Of a stretch of DNA of 64,000 nt, positions 1-8,074 are shown piece after piece. This stretch comes from Rhynchopus euleeides. Its lineage: Eukaryota; Euglenozoa; Diplonemea; Diplonemida; Diplonemidae. Each line of letters opens with the position of its first letter. The first letter of the stretch is position 1. The translations under genes and the position numbers were made by a program. Under the pieces are notes generated by a model. It was not told where the DNA came from. It worked only from the letters and a program-made list of their open reading frames with translations, and made no database searches. Where the stretch lies: positions 2,108,001-2,172,000 of the forward strand of contig OY723237.1 in NCBI GenBank assembly GCA_963210315.1, read 5' to 3'.

Positions 1-2
1 AT

Positions 3-1745
3 GGTGTGGCCTGGCAATCCGAGATGCTGGGTCTGCGCCGCCTACTGCAGGAGCAGGACGCGCGTCGCCAGCAGTTGGAGGAGCAGGTGGGGCAGTTGCA
101 GCTGGGTCACAACAACCTAGCTGAGCAGGCGTCGCAGCAGGTGTCGCAGCTGCAGGAACTGCTGGGTTCCCAGGCGCAGGAGCACGGGCTGCACGTGCAG
201 CGTGTGGGGGATCGCCTCGGCCGCCAGGAGCAGCGGCTTGAGGAGCAGGCGACCCTGCTGCAGCGCCTCCAAGAGCGCAAACCCGCCTCCCCCCCCGCCA
301 CCGCCCCCACGCAGGAAGCAGCGCGGGAGCTGAAGGAAGTGAAGGTGCACCTCCGGAGGCAGGAGGGGTCCCTTGCCAAGGTCGCAGAAGCCCAGCAGTC
401 GCTGGGCGAGGCCGTCCCCCTCCTCCACAAGCGGGTCGGGGTGCTGGAGCAGGGGGCGAAAGGGGCGGCAGCAGGCGCCGACCTGCAGCGGGTGGCGACC
501 GAGCTCGCCAGCATGGGTAGCCGCCTGGAAGAGCAGGGCCGTGCGCACGCGGCAGAGATGGCTACGGCGCGGAAGGGCTGGGAAGCCAGCCGCAAGGCCC
601 TCGAAGACGACATGCGGGGCCAGCTTGCGCAGCGGGACGCCCAGATCCGCCAGGCGCAGGTGGAACGGGACGGCCTCGCAGCCGACCTGCACGAGGCGCG
701 CAAGGCCATGCTAGGCCTGCAGGGAACAGCGGGTCAGCAGGAGCCCCTGTCCCACCTCCAGGCGCTGCAGCTCCAAGCGGAGGTCGACAAGGTCCGCGCG
801 GACCTCGAGGCCCAGCGCGCGCTGGAGCAGCGACGCCTCGACGCCGCGGTGGCAGAGCTGCGCAAGTCGTGGGAGGCGCAGCAGGGGGAAGCCGTGGTGT
901 GCGACCTGCGGCTGCAGACGGAACGCCTGGGTGTCGCGGTGAAGGACCTGCGGGCCTCCTGCGAAGCCCAGCGCAAGGAAGCCACGGCCGCCCAGCAGCT
1001 GTCGGCGCAGGCGTCCGTGGAGCAGGGGGCACGCCTCCAGGGCCGGCTGGACGAGGTGTGTGGGGAGCTGCGGGAGGCCTGCGAAGCGCAGATGGTGCGC
1101 CTCCAACAGGCCGGAAGGGAGGAGGGCGAGAAGGTGCAGCGCCAGCTGTCACAGCAGGCCAGCGAGCTCGGACAGAGCTGGCAGGGACTGTTGGAGGGGG
1201 TGCGCGACGCAGAGGAGGGCCGGAAGCGGCAGCATCAGGAGATGCTAAGCACGGTGAAGCGGGAGTTAGGCATCGACACGAGAGGGCGGAGTGGGTCCAA
1301 GGGGGCGAAGGGCAAGGCACCGCCGAAGCCCGCGGCCGGTCCGGCTATGGATGCCCCGCCAGCGCCCCCAGCCGCCGCCACCACCCCTTCCTCCTCCACC
1401 ACCACCTCCACCTCCACCTCCACCCCTGCCCCGCCCGGGGACTCACACAGCAAACCAGTGACACCCGTGGCACCCGAGACACCAGCAACAGCGAACGCTG
1501 CCCCTACCCCTGCGCAGCCAGCAGCAGTGCCGCCGGCAGCACCGGCGCCGCCTGCCCAGCCCGCCCCGCCGGCCCCACCTCTCAGAGACCTAGCGCCCAC
1601 GGCGGATGCCGGGGATAAGGCCCCACCGGGTAGGGAGGCGGGAGCCAGCAGGAACGGGAGGGTCAGGCAGGCCTCCATCACGGCGTATCTGAGGCCCCGC
1701 TCCAACCGCCTTACTCCCTACCCGCAGAAGCAAGAGGAGGAGTAG
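3..1745 (+). CDS. Non-LTR retrotransposon ORF1, coiled-coil protein, 5' partial
   Basis: The frame is open from the window edge to a TAG at 1743-1745; the true start lies upstream. About 420 residues are almost pure coiled coil, rich in Gln, Glu, Ala, Leu and Arg (repeated LEEQ, LQRL, ELRxSCEAQ types). A Pro/Ala/Ser/Thr-rich linker follows (about residues 430-540), then a basic C-terminus. By analogy with other LINE ORF1 proteins it probably oligomerises and packages element RNA; no zinc knuckle or RRM is visible. The C-terminal segment QASITAYLRPR resembles a PCNA-interacting PIP box. The next ORF continues in exactly the same frame after the single TAG, so ORF2 could be made by stop readthrough. 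Confidence 0.75.
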   Translation, partial: GVAWQSEMLGLRRLLQEQDARRQQLEEQVGQLQLGHNNLAEQASQQVSQLQELLGSQAQEHGLHVQRVGDRLGRQEQRLEEQATLLQRLQERKPASPPATAPTQEAARELKEVKVHLRRQEGSLAKVAEAQQSLGEAVPLLHKRVGVLEQGAKGAAAGADLQRVATELASMGSRLEEQGRAHAAEMATARKGWEASRKALEDDMRGQLAQRDAQIRQAQVERDGLAADLHEARKAMLGLQGTAGQQEPLSHLQALQLQAEVDKVRADLEAQRALEQRRLDAAVAELRKSWEAQQGEAVVCDLRLQTERLGVAVKDLRASCEAQRKEATAAQQLSAQASVEQGARLQGRLDEVCGELREACEAQMVRLQQAGREEGEKVQRQLSQQASELGQSWQGLLEGVRDAEEGRKRQHQEMLSTVKRELGIDTRGRSGSKGAKGKAPPKPAAGPAMDAPPAPPAAATTPSSSTTTSTSTSTPAPPGDSHSKPVTPVAPETPATANAAPTPAQPAAVPPAAPAPPAQPAPPAPPLRDLAPTADAGDKAPPGREAGASRNGRVRQASITAYLRPRSNRLTPYPQKQEEE

Positions 1746-4700
1746 GGGGGCGGGCATCCCGGCCAGCGGGGAGGACCCGTGCAAGCGATCGATGTTCCCC
1801 CTGGCCGGGGTGCCGACCATGTCTGGGGACGATGCACACTTGCCGCCGGGCCCCCAGCCGCGCCCCACCCCGAGAAACAGGAGGTCTCGGGGCCGACACA
1901 AACACCTCCAAATAGAACACCAAATAGAACCCCAACCCCAACATCGCCCCCAACCCCACCTAGACCCAGCCGAGCCGCCGTGTGGGCAGGAGATACCCAG
2001 ACAACGGCCCCGGAGAGCTGGAACCCCGTAGATGTGGCGTCAGGGGCAGGAGAACCCCGGCCCCTCCGTGGGGGGGGACAGGAGTACTCCCCCTCCACCA
2101 TAGAGCAGGACGAGCAGTGGCTGACGCAGGCTGCAAGGAGACTGATGGCGCTCCGGGTACCAGTGCCTAAGGATGGCAACTGTCAGTACGCCGGCCTTGC
2201 AGAGCAGTGCGCGGAGTGGACAGCAGAAGGGTTGCGTGCAGCGGTGGCGACATCCATGCGGCAAGACGCAGAGCGCAGGGCCTCGTACGTGCCTGACCAC
2301 GACGACCCGCAAGCTCCTGCATCCTACGACGACTACATCGAGAGACAGACGCGTCTAGGGACATACGGGGACGCGGCCACACTTCGGGTTGCGGCAGAAG
2401 TCCTGGATGCGCAGGTGTGGCTGCTCGCCTCCAACAGCAAGCAATACATGACCCGGTGTGGGAAGGGTGCCAAGGTGCTGGGGCTTACGTGGAGGCCCTT
2501 CCACTACGATGTGCTTCGCCTTCCCCTGAGCCTGGCCCGGGAGCTAGCTGCGACGCCGGCAAACCAGTGGACTATCCCTGCAGATCTTCCCACGCCCGCC
2601 CCAGCCGCTGCAGGCGGGGCGCGCGCACCTTCAGCCAGCCAAGGACCCACGGCGCCGCCGCCCCTGCGGCGATTGAGGCGCCCTGCACACCAATTATCAT
2701 CGCCCGGAGTGCTCAGGGTGGCGACAGCTAACGTAACGTCGCTGCAAACGCACCTCGGCGACGTGGCGGGACTGAAGGCGGATGTTGTGGCCCTGCAGGA
2801 AACTCGTACGCCGGACCCGAGCAAGGGCACGCACAATGGCTACTTCGCAGCCCACGGCTGGGCTATGCACTGGGGCAAGGGCATGCCCAGGGTCGCAGGC
2901 GCGAACGGCCGCGAACAAACGAAGCCCGGGGGCGTGGCTGTCATGGTGAAGGAGGGCCTGGTCGCACAGGTGGTGCAGCCGAAGACCACGCAGGAAAAGA
3001 AGCTCTACGACAGCACCCGCATGGTACACGTCGTGCTAGCGATTGGAGACGGCAAAACGGCTCTTCACATCCTGTGCGTCTACGGTCACTCGGGGTCCGA
3101 AGTGGGCGAACAGCGGGAAGCCCTCCTGCAAGAGACGCTCGATCACGCAGCTGGCTTGGGACAGGTGCCCGTCCTGCTGATGGGGGACCTGAACACCAAC
3201 CCAGAAACCAGCGCTGTCCTGTCCCAGGCGTGCCGGGTGGGCGGCTGGGTCGACGCGGCGACGACGCATGCGGACCTCGCACAGCAGAGAGTGCAGAACA
3301 CCTGCTGGGCATCGGAGAACGGCACCCGGCTGGACATCTGCCTAATGAACCCCTGCGCAGCGCCGGCACTGCGTCGAGTCGAGGTGGCAAAGCGGGGAGA
3401 CTACAACATACCCACACACTGCCCGCTCTTCGTCGATCTGGACCTCACTGCCTTCCGCCGCCCCAAAAAGATCTGCATCCTCCCCACCCCTTTCCCTGCG
3501 GGCAAGCCCAAGCTGGGGGACGCTGCAGCAAGAGGGGTGATGCAGGACGTACTAGCAGAGGGGGAACTACGTCACGGAGCGACGGCCGCGCAGCTCCTCC
3601 ACCGAGCTTCCACCTGCGGCGAGCGCTTCCTGAAGCGTGTCCATGTGGGCCACCTGGAGAGACAGGAAGCGGCCTACACGGGCAGGGCGGAGGGCTACCG
3701 TATGCAGTGGTCGCGGACGGCTACCAAGCACCATCCCGCTTCTGCACGGGGGGCAGGAGACATGAACACCCGGGCGAAGGACGGGCTGCTAGGGAACATT
3801 CGATGCCTGGTCAAAGAAGGCCTCAAACGCCTGCAGGCAGAAAAACCATACGGCCTCACGAACGGGGAGGAGCACGCCTGGAACGCCGCGAAGAAGCGCC
3901 TAAGGGAGGGCGGCCTCCCCCAGGGGCTGCAAGCGGCGCTGGCGAACACAACCTCGCAGCTGCCAGACCTGGAGATTCTGGAGCAGGCCCTCATCGTCTT
4001 GGAGGGGTCGCAGAGGGGCATGTTTGACAGGCTCCGCGAAGCGAGAATCCGCACCTGGAAGGCGAGGATGCAGAAGGCTTGGACATACGAGGCAGGGCAG
4101 GTGTTTGCGTACCTCGCAGATCGTTTCTGCGCCCCAGCCACCTTCATGCGGCGCGAAGATGGGTCCTTCACGGCCTGCCCCAAGGAGGCGGACGAGCTGC
4201 TGAGAAGCGACACGGCGTGGGGGGGATATTTCCGCAAGTACGCGACAACGCCCGAGCCCCGGTGGGACACCTTCCGCCAGAGATACCTCCGCTTTCTCCC
4301 CGAGACGGCTGACATGGAGTGCAAGACCATCACAGCAGAAGACGTCGGGAAGGCCCTGGCCAAGATGTCCACGTCCACCTCACCGGGCCTGCACGGCTGG
4401 AGGGTCCACGAACTGAGACAACTCCCACACGAACTCCTCAAGCTCTTTGCGGAGGTGTTCAACGAGGTCGAACGATCGGGCGAGTGGCCGGAACAGTTAA
4501 TGCATGCCATGATCTGCCTCATCCCCAAGCCTGGCAGCTCAGGCGAGCCTCTATCGCAGCGCCCCATCAGTATCACCCCTGTGCTGTATAGAGTGTGGGC
4601 AGCGATCCGGGTGAAACCGGCACTGAAGTGGTTGGAGACCATCGCACCGGAGGACCTGCACGGCTGCCGGCCTGGCCACGGTGCAGAGGACCTCATCTGG

Positions 4701-7700
4701 CACCTGGCGGCACGCATCGAAGAGGCCCACCTCACGGGGCGACCGCTGCACGGAGTCGCCCTTGACTTCAAGAAGTGCTTCGACACGGTGCCTATCGACC
4801 TCACCTTCCGCCTGGCTGCGGAGCTCGGATTCGACACCCGTGTCCTGCGCACCCTGCGAGCAGCGTACAGGACGATGCAGCGGCACTTCCGGGCGAGTGG
4901 CACCATCGGAGAAGGCTTCCTGCCTACCAACGGCATCATGCAGGGCTGCCCCATCAGTGTCGTGCTGATTAACGTGCTGGTGGGTGTGTGGATGCGGATG
5001 GTCGAACACCGGCAGGACACGAGGGCGCTATCCTTCGTCGACGATGTGTACGCCACAGCCTCCAGTCCGGAGGTCCTACAAGAGGTGGTGAACGACTCTG
5101 CGGATTTCTCTCACGACACCGGGATGGCTATTTGCGCAGAAATTAAGTCCCACGTGTTCTCAACATCCCCCGGGCCGCTCCGGATCATGTACCGGGCGAG
5201 GGACGGCGAGGCCACTCCCCTCCGGCAACGCAACAGCTTTGACTGTCTCGGGGCCATGCTGCACGCGCGCCTGATCAGGGAAGGGCGCACAGCGCCCCAG
5301 TCCGAGCGCATCGCCCGTCGGAAAGAGGGGGCGCAGCAGAACCTCCGCAGAACCTCAGCGCTGCCCCTGCCGGTGCAATGGAAAGGGCAGGCGGCTGCGA
5401 TGACGGCGGGGGCACGGCTGTATTACGATGCCCTCGTAACTCGTTGGGACAGCAAGGCCATCAGGCGATGGAGGGGCCTCTTCGTCGCCGCGCTCTGGTC
5501 TGGCCCACCACGCAGAGCGCAAGAGATCGTGCTGTGTGTCCTCCATCAGGCGCACCGGGTGGACCCCGCTATCGCTCCTCCCTACCGGCAGATCACCACG
5601 TGGGCCAAGCAGATCAAAAAGTGGGGCCACAGCAGGGTGCTGTCCGAGGAAGCATGGGGGAGCAAAGAGAGGCTTGAGGGGACAGGCCCCCTTGCGCTCT
5701 TCTGGGCTGCCCTGCAAGGGATAGGATGGCGCTGGAGTACGGCGACCACCCTGGCCTACACGGACGAGGCTGGTCGCGCTGTCACCTTCGACCCTGTTGC
5801 AGCAACGCCGAGCGCCTGGGCGATCTTCGCGCACGACCTCCGCCAAACCCTGCGAAACGCCACGGCGGGGAAGCTGGCTGAACGCAGAGAGGACTTCCAA
5901 GGAGCAGAGCACGGCATTGACGGAAGGGTGACACGTTGCGTCCTGGAGGGGGAGGGCGCCGCAATTACGGGATACCAGCGAGGCCTCCTCCGCTCTGTCA
6001 TTGCAGGGGCGGTGCCTGCCCGAGGGCGCACGGGCCTGGGGGAGGTGTGCCGGTACTGCACAGCTGGGGCCCCGGAGACGGTGTCGCACCTATGGTGGGA
6101 CTGCGCGGCATGGGAGCCGGTCCGCCAGAAACACCCCGTAGCAGCGAGGGACCGAACTGCCTGGCCGGCATGCCTGGCGCAGTGTGGGGTAGCGCCCGTG
6201 TACAGATACGGCGTTCCGGAGAACGAGCAGCCGCTGCCCATGTCTTTTGCTGACAGAATCACCACCGTGGCGCAGCTGCACCGCTACTTCATCGCAGTCT
6301 TGGCGGCGCGACAGGAGAAGGACGGGCTGCTCGACCGCTCTGTACGCCACCACCGCACTACAGTCTACCCCTGGGAGTGGAGCACCCCCACCCCCGAGAG
6401 TGCCTGCATCCCTGCACTGGCGCCATCCGAAGTCAAGCAGACGTGGGGCAAGCGGCCCCCAGGCATGTGGGTGGCTCTCTGCGACTGGCTAAGGGGCCTG
6501 AAGTGGGGACCGCAGGGGGGTGAGCAAACTGTGACCCTGATGGAGCTAGCCGTGGACTTCGAGCTGTCGACGGGCCTCACCCTCCCAGACACCGTGACAC
6601 GCCGCATCCGCCCCCCTACCCACGTGGACCCGAATAAGAAGGGTGCGAGGGAGGCCCGCCCGCGCATTCCTGCAGACACGGCCCCGGGGCTCACCCTGTA
6701 CTTTGACGGTGGCGCGCGCGACAACGGCACCCCCTTCGCTGTGGCGGGGGCAGGGGCGGTGCTGTACCAAGACGGCTGCAAGGTCTCAGAGAAAGTGCTC
6801 CCGCTGCTGAACGTGCGTAGCAACAACATTGCTGAGTACGAGGCGCTACGAGCAGGCCTGCGCCTCCTCGAGAGGGGCGATGCCCCTGAGGGCCCAGTCA
6901 CAGTGCGAGGCGACTCCCAGGTGGTGCTGCGGCAGCTCCGAGGGGAATCCCTGTGCCGGGATGCCGCCCTCCGTCCTCTTTTCCTCAGCACGTCCGCGCT
7001 GGCTGCGGACCTCCAACCGAGGTTCACTCTCACGTATGAGCATGTGAAGAGGGAATCCAACACCGATGCTGACGCCCTCAGCAACGCCGCGATGGATGAG
7101 GCTGAAAGGCTGGGGGCCTCGCGGCAGAAGCTCCAGCAGGACCTCACGGTGTTCCAGAGCAGTATCCTAGGGAAAGCCGCCTCGCTGAAAGGACTCTGCA
7201 GTATGGTGACGAAAGTGGGCAAAGGGCCCTGGCATTGCGGTCATGCTGCCAACTCAACGGTCCTCACGGCTCTCGGCGGAACTGTGGCGGCGGGCCTGTC
7301 GAGGAGGGCCCAACTGAACCCTGCCACTGAATCGGTGATGCGCAGCCTCCAAGCACACCTGGCTGAGCCAGTCCACAGCCGGCAAGATACGGTATTCCAT
7401 GACCGCGGAATGGCGTGGGCCGCCACCTTCGCCCCACAGCCGCACTACCCAGAGGGCTGGCAGCAGCCGGCCCAGCAGTGGGCGGCGCGCGGTCGGCAGG
7501 CCAACAGCCGGGTGGGACGCCCATGGGAGCGGAGGGGCGCTGCCCCCCGTACTGCCCCCCCTGGTGCCAGGAGGAACGCAAAGGTGCTTGCCTGCAAGTT
7601 GCATTGGAAGCCCCGTTGCTCGGCATGCCAAAAGCGACGCCTCCCAGAGGAGGTGTGCTGCCGCAACCACCACAAAGAGGGGGACGGGCTCCCGGTCACT

Positions 7701-7877
7701 ATGGGCTTCTGCAAACGCCACAGCATGGACCGATGCGGTGACTGCTACAGCGATGGCAAAACACTAACACATTGCTGCCACACACACCACGCTGGCTATG
7801 CTGCACGCCCTCCTCCCCGGAGTGGCACTGAGTTGGCCCCACACTCTAACCCGAGTGGGGCCTCCGCTGTGACGTAG
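1746..7877 (+). CDS. Non-LTR retrotransposon ORF2: OTU - endonuclease - RT - RNase H
   Basis: An open frame of about 2040 codons. Residue numbers count from 1779. An OTU-like cysteine protease has DGNCQYAG (131-138) and its His in RPFHYDVL (about 247). The APE/EEP endonuclease shows TANVTSL (about 314), ALQETR (337), GDLN (470) and a THCP catalytic His (546). The RT has ALDFKKCFDTVP (motif A, about 995), NGIMQGCPIS (1051) and SFVDDVYA (motif C, 1085). A CxxC-x7-H-x4-C knuckle follows (about 1424). RNase H has LYFDGG, the SNNIAEYEAL Glu, VRGDSQ and DADALSNAA (1641-1765). The end is Cys/His-rich (about 1938-2005). There is no in-frame ATG before nt 2145, just ahead of the OTU motif, so initiation is unclear. 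All catalytic residues I could locate are present, so it could be active. Confidence 0.92.
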   Translation, partial: GGGHPGQRGGPVQAIDVPPGRGADHVWGRCTLAAGPPAAPHPEKQEVSGPTQTPPNRTPNRTPTPTSPPTPPRPSRAAVWAGDTQTTAPESWNPVDVASGAGEPRPLRGGGQEYSPSTIEQDEQWLTQAARRLMALRVPVPKDGNCQYAGLAEQCAEWTAEGLRAAVATSMRQDAERRASYVPDHDDPQAPASYDDYIERQTRLGTYGDAATLRVAAEVLDAQVWLLASNSKQYMTRCGKGAKVLGLTWRPFHYDVLRLPLSLARELAATPANQWTIPADLPTPAPAAAGGARAPSASQGPTAPPPLRRLRRPAHQLSSPGVLRVATANVTSLQTHLGDVAGLKADVVALQETRTPDPSKGTHNGYFAAHGWAMHWGKGMPRVAGANGREQTKPGGVAVMVKEGLVAQVVQPKTTQEKKLYDSTRMVHVVLAIGDGKTALHILCVYGHSGSEVGEQREALLQETLDHAAGLGQVPVLLMGDLNTNPETSAVLSQACRVGGWVDAATTHADLAQQRVQNTCWASENGTRLDICLMNPCAAPALRRVEVAKRGDYNIPTHCPLFVDLDLTAFRRPKKICILPTPFPAGKPKLGDAAARGVMQDVLAEGELRHGATAAQLLHRASTCGERFLKRVHVGHLERQEAAYTGRAEGYRMQWSRTATKHHPASARGAGDMNTRAKDGLLGNIRCLVKEGLKRLQAEKPYGLTNGEEHAWNAAKKRLREGGLPQGLQAALANTTSQLPDLEILEQALIVLEGSQRGMFDRLREARIRTWKARMQKAWTYEAGQVFAYLADRFCAPATFMRREDGSFTACPKEADELLRSDTAWGGYFRKYATTPEPRWDTFRQRYLRFLPETADMECKTITAEDVGKALAKMSTSTSPGLHGWRVHELRQLPHELLKLFAEVFNEVERSGEWPEQLMHAMICLIPKPGSSGEPLSQRPISITPVLYRVWAAIRVKPALKWLETIAPEDLHGCRPGHGAEDLIWHLAARIEEAHLTGRPLHGVALDFKKCFDTVPIDLTFRLAAELGFDTRVLRTLRAAYRTMQRHFRASGTIGEGFLPTNGIMQGCPISVVLINVLVGVWMRMVEHRQDTRALSFVDDVYATASSPEVLQEVVNDSADFSHDTGMAICAEIKSHVFSTSPGPLRIMYRARDGEATPLRQRNSFDCLGAMLHARLIREGRTAPQSERIARRKEGAQQNLRRTSALPLPVQWKGQAAAMTAGARLYYDALVTRWDSKAIRRWRGLFVAALWSGPPRRAQEIVLCVLHQAHRVDPAIAPPYRQITTWAKQIKKWGHSRVLSEEAWGSKERLEGTGPLALFWAALQGIGWRWSTATTLAYTDEAGRAVTFDPVAATPSAWAIFAHDLRQTLRNATAGKLAERREDFQGAEHGIDGRVTRCVLEGEGAAITGYQRGLLRSVIAGAVPARGRTGLGEVCRYCTAGAPETVSHLWWDCAAWEPVRQKHPVAARDRTAWPACLAQCGVAPVYRYGVPENEQPLPMSFADRITTVAQLHRYFIAVLAARQEKDGLLDRSVRHHRTTVYPWEWSTPTPESACIPALAPSEVKQTWGKRPPGMWVALCDWLRGLKWGPQGGEQTVTLMELAVDFELSTGLTLPDTVTRRIRPPTHVDPNKKGAREARPRIPADTAPGLTLYFDGGARDNGTPFAVAGAGAVLYQDGCKVSEKVLPLLNVRSNNIAEYEALRAGLRLLERGDAPEGPVTVRGDSQVVLRQLRGESLCRDAALRPLFLSTSALAADLQPRFTLTYEHVKRESNTDADALSNAAMDEAERLGASRQKLQQDLTVFQSSILGKAASLKGLCSMVTKVGKGPWHCGHAANSTVLTALGGTVAAGLSRRAQLNPATESVMRSLQAHLAEPVHSRQDTVFHDRGMAWAATFAPQPHYPEGWQQPAQQWAARGRQANSRVGRPWERRGAAPRTAPPGARRNAKVLACKLHWKPRCSACQKRRLPEEVCCRNHHKEGDGLPVTMGFCKRHSMDRCGDCYSDGKTLTHCCHTHHAGYAARPPPRSGTELAPHSNPSGASAVT

Positions 7878-7878
7878 A

Positions 7879-8018
7879 AGTGGGCGGGGGTGGGCAATGA
7901 TCCGCGCAGGATCTCCCCACACAAAACGTGGTCACCACACACACACACACACAGGGGGTGGGCTAGGACCCGTGCAGGGTTAACCCACCTAAAAAGTGAT
8001 CAACACACACACACACAC
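7879..8018 (+). repeat. Duplicated 3' tail unit of the LINE, each with a CA tract
   Basis: Two diverged copies of one unit (about 7885-7947 and 7956-8018). Each has GGGGGTGGGC, a short hairpin around CCGYGCAGG, an AAARGTGRTCA block and a (CA)n run. This probably is the 3' recognition structure of the LINE, duplicated in tandem. Confidence 0.55.
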
Positions 8019-8074
8019 GCCACGTCAGATACACTACTCCGATACACTGATACACAACAGCAGCAGCAGGCAAG

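Larger units (their letters stand above)
1..8018 (+). mobile_element. Non-LTR (LINE-type) retrotransposon, 5' end outside window
   Basis: A long element with two ORFs in the same frame, followed by a short non-coding tail ending in CA repeats. ORF2 has an APE-type endonuclease, a reverse transcriptase, a zinc knuckle and an RNase H, preceded by an OTU-like protease domain. No LTRs are seen. The 5' end is cut by the window edge, so target-site duplications cannot be tested. The host-like gene at 8075 starts 57 bp downstream. The clade is not assigned; OTU plus APE endonuclease plus RNase H in one polyprotein recalls large algal/protist LINEs. Confidence 0.9.

Noticed and set aside
562-1320. 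250-aa minus-strand frame opposite ORF1
   Set aside because: Shadow of a GC-rich coiled-coil gene; Arg/Pro/Ala-rich with no protein-like pattern.
3695-5056. 453-aa minus-strand frame opposite the RT domain
   Set aside because: Antisense shadow; the + strand carries all RT motifs.
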